From Chara braunii (lineage: Eukaryota; Streptophyta; Charophyceae; Charales; Characeae), in NCBI GenBank assembly GCA_003427395.1, contig BFEA01000321.1, positions 405,482 to 469,481 of the forward strand: DNA of 64,000 bases, written 5' to 3'. The translations under genes and the position numbers were made by a program. Shown here in pieces: positions 54,481-64,000 of the stretch (its first letter is position 1; every line of letters starts with the position of its first letter). Below the pieces are notes generated by a model. It ran no database searches, had not been told where the DNA came from, and saw only the letters and a list, made by a program, of their open reading frames with translations.

Positions 54481-55777
54481 CCTTTGCATCTAACCCCGTA
54501 GTCGGTGTCGTCCTCCGCATTGGAATGCGGATAGATAGCCACTTCGCATTGATCCCACAGTCAGCGTTCGTGTCTACATCAGAGTGTGGATCGATAGCGA
54601 CTTCCCCCAACCCTTCCTATGCTGCTATCTGCATCTTCCCTGTTTGTTTTGTTGTCCCGTTTTTCCATGTATTTTTTCCCCCCGGATACCACCACAATGT
54701 TCTTCTCCATTGGGTGTGGATGTGGGTCTGTATATAAAAGAGAGAGGAGTTGGGACCGTTGGTGAAGGGATGTGGAGAGAGAGAGAGAGAGAGATCCGAA
54801 AGTCAATATTCGGGTATTCTATTTGTGCAGGTAGTGATTGCAACTTTGCCAACCACAGCTCAAAAATGCCTCAGCATGCTCACACCATGATATACGTGGC
54901 GTGCCGGGCGACCTTTGCGATTATATTCAGCCGACACTCCCCATGACCTGTCTTGTCCATCTCCGGCCAATATCTGGATCTTCCCTCTGTTTGCTTTCTT
55001 CTATTTTCAACAGCACCACTATATTCTTTTCTATTGGGTCACAACTCACGGGCCACAGGTGATTGCGTGATTCCACTCGCACACCTGTGCATGCACTTGG
55101 CTCAGGCCTCTCGTGATCACATGGCGTCCGTTCTCCACCTCCCCTCGTTCTGTCCCCACGTCGTCGAGCACAGGCCATGGCCACTACCACACCACACGGA
55201 TGGCCCCTGATGTGGATGTCTTTTCTCCACCTCCCCGTCCTCACACCGGTACACGGCTGGCAATCGCATGGATGTGCTCGTCGTCAGTGATGACACCGAT
55301 ACGTGGCTAACAATTACACGGATGTGCTCTCGTTGTCCGTGACAAAGCCCTCGTCGTCAGTGTACCTTTACCAGGGTAGCGCACCTGCGAATAGCAGCGT
55401 TCTCATGTCTGCACGTCTACGGGCATGCCCCTGCACGGACCCACCAGTGCCGCCTGTTGGCCCCGCTTCACACCGGCACACCTGTACCTCTGGCGGCCTG
55501 CCCCTCTACCCCCCTCCCAATGATCAGCGTTGGTTCTGCTGCTTTACGTCCATGGACCACCGCTCCAGAATCTTTGCGACGCTGATCGCAGCCAGCTTTT
55601 GGTTGAGCCCGACCTTGGTCCCTGGCCCTTTTCACCAAAACTGGCAGTGCGGGTCGTGCATGCGAAGACGTGCTATCTTTAAAGCACCAGTACCTCTCCG
55701 GTGTTTCTCAGAAGTTGCGGCCGTTAACGCGCTGCAGCTTTCGGGGGTTGGGCAATCCAACGCCCGGAAGCTTCATT
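54481..55777. other. Unclassified sequence
   Basis: A short (GA)n tract lies at 54773-54793. A 158-codon open frame (55303-55779) runs into the poly-A, has a Pro/Cys/Ser-rich composition and no motif, so I do not call it a gene. ACACGGATGTGCTC occurs twice (55267 region and 55316). Confidence 0.35.
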
Positions 55778-56006
55778 AAAAAAAAAAAAAAAAAAAAAAC
55801 CCCGCTAGGCGAAGCCCGAATCTCTCCGTGCGTGCACAGGGGTGGAGAGAGAGAGAGAGAGGAAGAATCTCGGCGGCCTGTGCGGGGCGCTCCGTGCAGC
55901 CCGCCGAGACTGCAGCCTCTACAATAGACAAATCATGGTGCTGTATCTTGCCATGTTCGAGCCGAAGATTCACTCTCGTTTTGCACTTTTCGAGTGTAGT
56001 TAGTGA

Positions 56007-56046
<40 letters not shown>

Positions 56047-56166
56047 TGGGCGCACGCGTGCGGGGGGGTATTTTGTTGTAAAAGAGAACGAATATTCCCC
56101 GATAATGGGGAATTATTCATTCTCATTTAGGGGCCGGATGGCCGGCCACACAGGTAGTGCGTGAAC

Positions 56167-56235
<69 letters not shown>

Positions 56236-56530
56236 TCACTGCATTCTCTTGAAATGTGCAAAACGAGAGGTCGGCTTGAACATGGATAAATACACTGCCA
56301 TAAGGGCTATATGTGCTAGTCGAGACTACCCGACAGAGTCCTGCAGGCTCGGTGGGCTGCGCAGAGCACCCTGAACCTGCCGCCGAGACTCTCTCTCTCT
56401 CTCTCTCTCTTCCCCGCTGGCGAGCCGGTAGAGACGGGGTACAATGGTTTTCTTCGTTTTTTTTTTCCTTTTCTAGAAGAATGTTTTTTTTTTTTTCCTC
56501 TTTTTTTTTTTTCTTTTTTTTTTTTTTCAA
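55778..56530. repeat. Long inverted repeat flanked by poly-A and poly-T
   Basis: Left arm (55800-56035): a (GA)n run, TCTCGGCGGC, GC.CCGTGCAGCCC, ATCTTGCCATGTTCGAGCCGA, TCTCGTTTTGCAC and a (CT)n run. Right arm (about 56165-56440) carries the complement of the same series in reverse order. The left flank is poly-A (55778-55799) and the right flank poly-T (56484-56527). The centre is near 56100. Two head-to-head copies of a poly-A retroposon would give this structure. Confidence 0.75.
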
Positions 56531-56898
56531 TGCAACGACTGGTAGCTCGAGGCTCGGCAAGGATCGGGTTACCGGTAGGCTGAGCCACCGGCCTTAACAA
56601 CCGCTAGGTACTGGTTGTTTAAGAAGAGTAAGGGATGAAAGGTCTTTGCTCAGCTAGGTTGTGTGAATGGCCCCTGACCGTCTGGAACCCGACCAGTTTG
56701 TAGCAGAGAGCTCGCACAAATAGCATGAGGACAGGCTTTGTGGCAGAGAAGAACCAGAAGTCGAAGATAGAAGAAGCTGCACCAGTTTGTTAGCAGGAGA
56801 GCTGGCACAGGTAGGAGGACAGGCTTCTGTAGCGGAGAAGAATCAGAAGCCGAAGAAAGAAGAAACTGAGACAAACAGGAAACGGGAAGAGAATTAGA
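56531..56898. other. Unclassified sequence with a SINE-like box
   Basis: On the minus strand GGTGGCTCAGCCTACCGGT (about 56590-56572) resembles a Pol III A box, followed by the A-rich strand of the poly-T at 56484-56527, but no B box is visible. A short internal duplication (GAGAGCT.GCACA..TAG and AGAAGAA.CAGAAG) lies at 56705-56860. Confidence 0.35.
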
Positions 56899-57502
56899 GC
56901 ATACTCGTGCTAGACCCTCAAAATCACAAAATCGCAAAATGAGCGGCCAGATGGAGTCCTTCGTTTACAAGCCATGTTGCACGTAGGCCGCGGACTGGTT
57001 CGGCCACGGCCGAGGCCGCCCGGCCTGGGCCGGGGCCCCCCCGGCCGTGGCCGAACGTGGCCGATAATTAAAAAAAAATAAAAAAATAAAAAAAACGGGT
57101 TTCGAGTGGGGCGGGGATCCCCTACCTCGCAAAAAAAAAACATAAGAACTTCAAAAATGGGGGGGTGGGTTTCGATGACTAAAAAATAATTAAATAAATA
57201 GAAAAAAAGGGGGTTAACTTCTTTTTTTTTTTTAACATCTCATTTCCCCGCAAACAACAGATATTCATTTCCAAAAAAAATACACGTAAACTCAGGGATC
57301 ATATATCTCGATTTTTTTTTTCTTTTGTTGATTGATTGATTGACTGGTGGGGGAGGGGTCTCCCCCCCCGTGATTGATTGATTGATTGATCGATTGATTG
57401 ATTGATTGATTTCTTTACTGATCTTTTTTTTTTTTGTTGATGGATGGATTGATTGATTGGTTGGTGGGGGAGGGGTCGCCCCAGCCCCGCGACCACGGGC
57501 GC

Positions 57503-57535
<33 letters not shown>

Positions 57536-57592
57536 AACACACACACACAAACACACACACACTCGCGCGGCACACACGGCGCGCGGCACACA

Positions 57593-57632
<40 letters not shown>

Positions 57633-57727
57633 TTGTGTGGGGGGGGGGCGGGGAGAGAGAGAGTGTGTGTGTGCGTGTGTGTGTGTGTGCATGTGTGTGT
57701 GTGTATGCGCGCGCGATTCCAAGACGA

Positions 57728-57779
<52 letters not shown>

Positions 57780-58360
57780 ACGTGGTGGGTGGCGGGGGGG
57801 TGGGGCGACTCCTCCCCCACCACCAATCAATCAATCAATCAATCGATCAAACCCCCTTTTTTTTTTTTTTTAAATTTTGCATCTGCATTTTTTCAAAACA
57901 CCTCACACTTCTGCAAAAAAACATAAATTCATTTCTTAAAAAATACAGGTAAACTCACAGACCATACATCTCATGATAAAAAATGACCCGAAAAAAATCC
58001 TGCTTTTCATTATATATATTTTTTAATTTTGTTTAAATCGATTTTAGTTTTTGATTTTTAAAAAATCTTAAACAAAGTCGGATTCCAAAAAAAAAGAAAA
58101 TAGGAGTGTAGGTTTTTTTTAGCCCTACACGCCCATATATATATATATATTTTTTCATGCATTAGAAAAAAAAATAGAAATCTTGCACCGAAGTCGGCTG
58201 GTCGGCCTATGCCGAACCCGGCCTGTTCGGCCATCGGCCTAGGCCGCGGCTGACTTGGACCCCCCGGCCGCGGCCGGGCGTGCAACATAGTTTACAAGAA
58301 CTCAAATCTGGCCACTCATTTTGTGATTTTGTGAGTTTCGAGGGCCTAGTGTGATTATGC
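56899..58360. mobile_element. 1.46-kb non-autonomous element with long terminal inverted repeats
   Basis: The left end GCATACTCGTGCTAG and the right end in complement, GCATAATCACACTAG, are followed on both sides by CCCTCAAAATCACAAAATC, AAAATGAG.GGCCAGAT, TTTACAAG, ATGTTGCACG and a GGCC-rich block, giving inverted repeats of about 150 bp. Inside are (ATTG)n/(CAAT)n and (CA)n/(GT)n microsatellites, themselves arranged as an inverted repeat around about 57650, and two direct copies of a TTCATTTC..AAAAAATACA.GTAAACTCA segment (57265, 57930). No transposase is encoded. Confidence 0.7.
57500..57780. repeat. (CA)n ... (GT)n inverted microsatellite pair
   Basis: CA repeats at 57501-57630 and GT repeats at 57661-57779 face each other across a G-rich spacer, inside the long-TIR element. 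They explain the long His/Thr and Cys/Val frames on both strands. Confidence 0.95.
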
Positions 58361-58438
58361 CCTTGAACCACCAGTACTTCCGAAAGTTGTGCCCGTTAAC
58401 AAGCCACAATTTTAGGAAATGTACGGGTGACTACAGGA

Positions 58439-58870
58439 GCGCCCAAATTCATCTGACTAGAAATGTTTCTACTCTCATGTTCTTTTGCTGATGGCTGGGC
58501 AAAGTACTGGTGGTTGAAGAAAGAAACCCCACCGCATGACATATTCGTCATCCATCGTAGAAGAATACATTGCAGAAACTTGAAAGGAAATTCGCAATCT
58601 GGCTAAAAGTAGATCAAGTGTAGTATCTGTTCTGATCAGTTTGATATCTTCTGATCCTTGAAAAAAAAAAAAAACCCAAGAAGGAAGACCTGCAGCAGAA
58701 AAAAGAAGAGGAGAAATGGAAATTGGATGAGGCAACACAGATTTTTCGATGAACAGCAACATGAAGACCGTGCACTGGTGTTTGACAGCGCCCAAATTCA
58801 TCAGATTAAAAATGTTTCTACTCTTCTTTTCCACGGCCGGCAGCTGGGCCAAGTACTTGTGGTTTACATG
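58439..58870. repeat. 349-bp tandem duplication
   Basis: GCGCCCAAATTCATC.GA.TA at 58439 recurs at 58788. Both copies continue with AATGTTTCTACTCT, C.G.TGGGC.AAGTACT and GTGGTT. The second copy is diverged. Confidence 0.75.
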
Positions 58871-59161
58871 GCAAGTACTGAAGTGAGTTAGCAGCAGAAG
58901 CTTTTGATATGGTCATTTGAAAACGGGAACAAGTAAGAAAGATCTGAAATGACCACATCTACACACGTTGATATGGTTTTCACCTTTGCAGAAGCTGATG
59001 CAGATCCCAGGGTCGATCCCTAGACCTCACCTACACCCGTGTACAGTATCGAGTAGACCCGTGTGTTTTGAGCCTGTGACCTGTGTTTTAGTAGTTACTG
59101 TTCTTTGTCGTAGGTCCCTGTAGTTGTAGGGATTCGATCTGTAGATCTGTCCGTTCAAGTC
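58871..59161. other. Unclassified sequence, possibly LTR-like
   Basis: No gene recognised. It ends at a primer-binding-site-like motif. Confidence 0.3.
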
Positions 59162-59179
59162 TGGCGCCTACCGTAGAAA
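59162..59179 (+). other. Possible retrotransposon primer-binding site
   Basis: TGGCGCCTACCGTAG resembles the TGGCGCC-type sites that follow the 5' LTR of plant LTR retrotransposons. No LTR boundary, polyprotein or second LTR was seen in the window, so this may be chance or an eroded copy. Confidence 0.2.
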
Positions 59180-60676
59180 GTGGAGCTATTTGGCCTTCAA
59201 AAGGTATATTGATGTGTTAGATCCTAAGTAGGGGTTACAGTTGTGTAGAGGTCGAAACTGCTAGGCTAGAGGTCTGTAGGCAATGCGTCGACGGGAGTGC
59301 GACTGCGTCGAGTCGGCAGTGCAACCCCGTGCAGTCAGCGGTACCGGTCCCAGTCAATCGCAGTCCAGTCAAGCAAGTACTGTGTTGGACTGTGCACCAA
59401 GGGCCTGGAGGAAAGGGGCAGACCTGCGACCAAGAGAAGTATAAATCAAGAGGCAGCGTCCAGCAATTCATTCTTTTGCGGCATAAGCCATGCGGAAGTG
59501 CTGCCCCAGCGTCTTGTGCGAGGTGGTCTGCAGAGCGCCCAAAGTCGAAGCGGGCTGGAAGAAGATAGTGTAGCCATAGTTAGTAGTTGAGCGGCCATAG
59601 CCGCTGTAGGCCGGAGAGAGGCGCTAGTGTGTGAATGTTTGTGGGATATTCAGGGTGATCCAGAGTTGAGTGTGTGCGAACAGTGGTGTTGGAAACAGTA
59701 TCGAGAGTTGGGATGTACAGGAGCTGATGCGACATAGCCTGTTGAAGCAAGTTTGCATCTGAACTGTGCTCTCGATTTCCATATCTCTGAGTTTTGAGTG
59801 GGCGCTGTGTGAATCGCTATCTGTTTCCATGTATGTGATGCGAAGAAGAAAGCGAGTCTGATTGCACACGCTGTCAAATGTAAGAATTAAATGACAAAAA
59901 GGAAGAAAGAAGCGACCAAGGTAAGTTGATGCAGGACACTATGAGAGCGAGAACAGAAACGGACTCTTTAGTTTCACTCCCCCGAGTGGTGCTACGAAGG
60001 AAAACGGAGAAAAAGATCGCACAGGGCTGCTCGAGTTATAGACAATGGGAAGGAGTAGAGAACATGTGAAAATGGAGGATGCAATTTTCATCTCGTCTAT
60101 ATGATGAAAGGAGGGAGAATGCTACTCCTCTGGATCGCAGAACTGATGCAGACCTGTTGCTCTACTACTGCTGTGTGAGAAGACAGCCTGATGAGGACTA
60201 AGGCCCTTGTGCCTTGGAAAGGGGATGTGAAGGCGTGGGTGAGTACTGAGGCCTATGTTGCCAGGTATGGGGAAGACAAATATAGGGTTAGTTTGCTGCA
60301 AGTAAACAGAATCTTAGAGATCTTTTGAAGAAGATAAAGATGGAAGTCGGCTACGAGTATGACCGAGAAGGCTTTCGATGAACTGACGACCATTGGACAT
60401 ATCGTCGGACATGAATGAAGAGTCGATTAAGAACACATGACACTAGGTAAGTGCCACAACATGGAAAGCGACTTTGTCTGGAGGAAGACCAGCGCCAACG
60501 CATTGCGATAATTTGAGTTGCAATTTTAGAAGGAAGATCTACGTTGGATCCTACGTTGTCGGCGAAATGAGTGAGTTGTCCCACAAAACGCCTTCGGGAC
60601 CCTTCGGGACAGCTGAGATCGCTTCCTATTATTCACCGCGGACCAGGCGAGTCTATCTCTGTAAACCTTCAAGAAT

Positions 60677-60679
<3 letters not shown>
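59180..60679. other. Unclassified sequence with one coding-like patch
   Basis: A short plus-strand stretch near 60190-60328 reads as plausible protein (TKALVPWKGDVKAWV, EAYVARYGEDKYRV) and then stops. No family is recognised. The rest shows no pattern. Confidence 0.3.
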
Positions 60680-60729
<50 letters not shown>

Positions 60730-60860
60730 GAGCGCCCCCTGCAGTGCTAGCAGTGCTGACTGGTAAGAACCTGTCGCCCCTAGCACCAGGGGAAAGGCAG
60801 GCCGCATCTATTGGTGGGGAGTCTGGGGAGCATCACCTGCTGGGAACCGGATCCATCGTC
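60680..60860 (-). mobile_element. Poly-A retroposon (SINE-like), minus-strand copy
   Basis: A 47-bp T-run (60681-60727) is the tail of a body (60728 to about 60858) that matches, in complement, the element at 61416-61587: CAGCAGGTGATGCTCCCC, CCACCAATAGATG, GTTCTTACCAG and GCAGGGGGCGCT correspond block by block. It has a slightly longer middle than the plus copy. No clear target duplication was found. Confidence 0.75.
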
Positions 60861-61169
60861 CTCGTAATTTAGAGTCGGAATGAGATCAACGAAGTTATGG
60901 TTATTGCTCAATAGACTGTCCAGGTGCATTAATGAGAATGACCAAGTACACAAATGGGAACAACCAACTCATGGTCGTTGCTCTATAGGAGTATAAAAAT
61001 GAGAACAACCAATTCATGGTTAATGCTCGTAACAATTCAAACATGAGAACAAGCAAGTCAAGGTCATCGTTGCGCGTGAGTTTTCTAAGTGCACAACGTT
61101 CATTCCTCGACCAGCTGCAGCAAAAACTGAATCCGTAATGCAAAAGTTTCAAATCAGATGCGCTGAAGA
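60861..61169. other. Spacer with short degenerate repeats
   Basis: ATGAGAACAACCAA..CA(T/A)GG and TTGCTC(A/T)ATA motifs recur three times between 60900 and 61060. No gene. Confidence 0.45.
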
Positions 61170-61280
61170 CTACCGTCTTCACCCGAACAGAACACCCCGT
61201 CGTTATAGCCGTATCTGGACTGAAACCGGCACCAAATACGGATATAATGACCGGGCGTTCTATTCGGGTGAAGACGGTAG
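61170..61280. mobile_element. 111-bp foldback MITE, copy 2 (most intact)
   Basis: The ends CTACCGTCTTCACCCGAACA and the complementary TGTTCGGGTG-type right end are nearly perfect. Inner arms GCCGTATCTGG and CCAAATACGGAT also pair, so almost the whole 111 bp folds into one hairpin. Confidence 0.9.
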
Positions 61281-61415
61281 TGTGTTTGATATGGATACGT
61301 GGTTTGATATGGATACGTGATTTACAAGATAAAGATGGGCGGAGACTTGTGAAAAGTTCATGACATGCTCAATTGACATGTCTTTGGGAAGACATCCTCT
61401 TAGGCTGATGGACAC

Positions 61416-61587
61416 GTTTCTTCTGTATATGGGACGCCGGACCCGTTTTCCAGCAGGTGCTGCTCCCCACCAATAGATGGAGCCTCCCAGAGAGTGCTAG
61501 AGGTGTCTGCTCTTACCAGCACCACTAACACAGGAAGGGGGAGTTGCTTGTTGAAAAAAAAAAAAGAAAAAAAAAAGAAAAACAAGA
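61416..61587 (+). mobile_element. Poly-A retroposon (SINE-like) with 14-bp target-site duplication
   Basis: AGGCTGATGGACAC occurs at 61402-61415 and again, identically, at 61588-61601 right after the A-rich tail (61553-61587). The 172-bp insert therefore has the hallmark of LINE-type target-primed reverse transcription. The body has no convincing tRNA-type A or B box and no protein. A second copy lies at 60680-60860 in the opposite orientation. Confidence 0.85.
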
Positions 61588-61601
61588 AGGCTGATGGACA
61601 C

Positions 61602-62390
61602 ATGGAGTGAATGAGCAGAGATTGTGCCAAAAACTCTTATGCACGTGTGTACCTGCTGACCAGATTGATTCGAAGAAGGAGATTTGGTCTTGGGACTCTT
61701 GTTGGCAAAGACGAAAGAGTTTTCTCTTGAAGAAGGAATTACAGAACGGTTGCCACCTGTCTATATTGTGAGCCATGAGAAGTTCTCAAAGTGATTGGAG
61801 AGTATAAGATGGACCCTCCTATCTCGATGGTGTACCCCTGCATCTCAAGACCTACCCCTTCTTTCTACACAACTAAATTATTATACCTTACATTGATGGA
61901 AATGACATCCCCAGTTGTCTGTCTATGTTCCCACCTGAATTCAATGGAGGGTGCTGAGTTGAAAAGAGGTTAGAACACGGGTTCCTCTCTTAAACAAAAA
62001 AAGAAAAGGGAAAAAAAAAGGGAAGGGGAAGACCTCAGATGCAGTTTAAGGTAAAGCTCAGCAACCAACCAGAGTTCGAAGCCAGGTGGTTTAGCGAGGA
62101 AGAACTTTTACTTACGGCCATTACCAGTGACTGGTGCGGACATTACTCCGGGTTATGAATGAGGAATAAACCAATGAGTACCTCTCCTCAGCTTTGCTGA
62201 AATATGACCCGTCGCCCATCTGAAAAAGTTGGGGCGGGACCGCCATTGATAAAATCAATCTGTGGTCTTTGTCGAGTTTTGGCCTCTGAAAGCAGCCCAG
62301 CAGCCAATGTATGGCGTGTACTGGTGGTTTAAACGGCCAGTAGACGGCCCCAGTCTTGCTGAAAAGAAAACTCGTCGCCTACAAATTTTT
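61602..62390. other. Unclassified sequence
   Basis: Contains a purine-rich A/G tract at 61995-62032 and a GTACTGGTGGTTTAAA motif at 62318. No gene. Confidence 0.35.
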
Positions 62391-62466
62391 CGGAGGCCCG
62401 GCGCCATAGATAAATCGAATCAACGGAGGCCCGGCGCCATAGATAAATCGAATCAACGGAGGCCCG
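62391..62466. repeat. 33-bp direct repeat, 2.3 copies
   Basis: CGGAGGCCCGGCGCCATAGA-type units start at 62391, 62424 and (partial) 62457. The first two are identical. Confidence 0.95.
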
Positions 62467-63120
62467 TGGCCTCCGAAAAGGGCCTGTGTACTGGTGGTTT
62501 GAGACAGAAAATATCATAGTCTGGACCTAACGAATGAAGAATGCACGACTGTGACAGAGCTTAAAATCGGGATGTGGGTGGAATCTGCATAGACACAGGG
62601 TAGGGTGGTTGCTTTTGATCTAAGTCAAGATTTTATGGTCAAAAGTCATTTCTCTAGGCTTGGAAGGGTTTGAGAAAAAATCTTAAGGAGCAATGGGTAT
62701 GGGATGCAGGGTCCAATGAGGCAACCTGTGTGCCTATGTGAGATAGTAGACTTTTAGAAAATCAAGAGTCAGGCCCAACCCTGGAAAAGTAGATTAATAG
62801 ATTTCTTTGGCAGTCGATCATGCCCATAGATAATATGCACAATCAATGGCTGTTTGCATATAATTCCAGAAGATTTAGGGCCTATTGGGTCCAGCCACAC
62901 GGAGGCCGACAACAAATTCGGGCCGCCGAGAGTGAGACATCTCCACCGTTAAACCGCCAGGACATCCAGGCCTCTTTTGTATGAGGAGTTCGGGCAATGC
63001 ATACAAGCCAGCTTTCTGGCCAGGGGAGGGTGCCCAAAGTGCAATTGCAAACTGTATCTTGTCCCATAGTGCATTTATAACCCTTTTTCTGTGACTCTAC
63101 TGATATTACCCCCTTTTGAA
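62467..63120. other. Unclassified sequence
   Basis: No gene or repeat except the GTACTGGTGGTTTGAGA motif at 62488. Confidence 0.35.
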
Positions 63121-63455
63121 CTTTGAAGCGGGTAAACAGTAGAGTGGCATTTGTGAGGGGTGGCATTTGTGAGGGGTGGCATTTGTGAAGGGGTGACTAC
63201 TAGGGTAGGGTAGGTGGGGAATTGCAGAGATATGGAACGACCCGCACAGCTGGTGGAATTGGTACTGAATCCAAAGAAGAGGGTAGAATAACTCCCAGGG
63301 GACTTTGAAGCGGATAAACGGTAGAATGGGATTTGTGAAGGGGCGACTACTAGGGTAGAGTAGGTGGGGAATTGCAGAGATATGGAACAACCGGCGCAGC
63401 TAGTGGAATTGGTACCGAATCCAAAGAAGAGGGTAGAATAACTCCCAGGGAACTT
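63121..63455. repeat. 182-bp tandem duplication
   Basis: CTTTGAAGCGG.TAAAC at 63121 and 63303 starts two highly similar copies sharing GACTACTAGGGTAG, GGGGAATTGCAGAGATATGG, GGAATTGGTAC and AAGAGGGTAGAATAACTCCC. Copy 1 has an extra GTGGCATTTGTGAGGG triplication (63149-63190). Confidence 0.9.
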
Positions 63456-63721
63456 CTCTCAGAGCAGCAGATGGACAAAGAGAGCCACCACCATGTGCCA
63501 CGATACAGAAGCAAATACGATACAGAACCAAATAAATTAATTAATCAACTGTACTCAAGCCTGGACCTTCCCTGGTTCTTGGTTTTCTAGTTAATGCCAC
63601 CATCCTGTTCAGTTCATCACGTTGCAAGAATTAACTCGGAGACAATGCCATTCTTCCAACTAAAAAAGAAGTGGAGCAATGAAGAACAAAGAAGGAAGCA
63701 AGATGAAGACGAGGACAACGG

Positions 63722-63762
63722 TGAAGAAGAAGAAGAAGAAGAAGAAGAAGAAGAAGAAGAGG
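63722..63762. repeat. (GAA)n microsatellite
   Basis: About 13 GAA triplets give a poly-Glu frame. Flanking sequence shows no gene. Confidence 0.9.
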
Positions 63763-64000
63763 GCAAGATTGAACCAATGTCGTCTCCCTCCTGCTCTTGC
63801 CATCATCATTTCGTACACAAAATTGCTGCCACCTCTAATTACCAATTAGCTACAAAACAAAAGAAAGAACGAAGAAGAATCAATATCCGAATTGTTGCAT
63901 TTTGAAGAAGGAGATCTTGGGTTAATCTTGTGGAACTCCACCTGGTCGTATATAACTTCTTTAGCTTCCTTGGTATTCCGATTAGCTACTACGGCAGATC

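Noticed and set aside
55303-55779. 158-codon plus-strand ORF
   Set aside because: It has no recognisable domain, ends in the poly-A of the adjacent retroposon, and its Pro/Cys-rich composition matches the C-rich DNA.
60186-60222. Hammerhead-like CTGATGAGG...GGAAA
   Set aside because: AAGGC/GCCTT can form a stem, but it is displaced from the core boxes and there are no stems I or III.

Overview
The window is a repeat-dominated eukaryotic nuclear scaffold with sequencing gaps at 15388-15532, 30255-30600 and 51800-52589. It carries one clearly intact protein gene: a plant-type multidomain FKBP prolyl isomerase (ROF1/FKBP62 class: three FKBP domains plus a TPR domain) at 47952-49712. The plant-type FKBP, a telo-box-like motif upstream of it, the large microsatellites and the many decayed transposons suggest a streptophyte with a large genome. 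A charophyte alga such as Chara is my best guess; this is inference.

Layout. 1-10.4 kb holds the decayed remains of a large DNA transposon: a Plavaka/CACTA-like transposase broken into three pieces, one of them inverted (961-3958), a Ulp1/C48-like cysteine protease pseudogene (6122-7594), and unrecognised basic ORF remnants (8542-10403). Nearly all in-frame stops in the first two are TGA. 11.1-13.4 kb holds three copies of a ~320-bp repeat, each with a ~80-bp foldback, and a 778-bp inverted-repeat element. 13.4-20.7 kb is unclassified repeat-derived sequence around a (CT)n gap.

20.7-28.8 kb is the most unusual part. It is a succession of tandem arrays whose monomers each contain a hairpin, with paired compensatory changes between monomers (20731-22395, 24283-24745, 27052-27854, 28148-28830), plus three degenerate tandem U6-snRNA-like sequences (23649-24090). 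30.9-31.6 kb has two further short-period arrays. 37.0-39.7 kb is a decayed ORF combining a CCHC zinc knuckle, a charged coiled-coil region and a GIY-YIG-like segment. 39.7-45.5 kb is built of MITEs, an array of palindromes and 33-bp repeats.

45.5-50.4 kb is the FKBP locus: a tRNA-derived SINE, a telo-box and a ~36-bp minisatellite upstream, a probable 5'-UTR intron, the coding exon, and degenerate repeats of the CDS 3' end downstream. 51-64 kb returns to repeats: a 111-bp foldback MITE family, a gap-spanning VNTR, a 1.46-kb long-TIR element related to the one at 11.5 kb, a retroposon with a perfect 14-bp target-site duplication, and tandem duplications. No tRNA or rRNA gene, CRISPR array or complete transposon was found.
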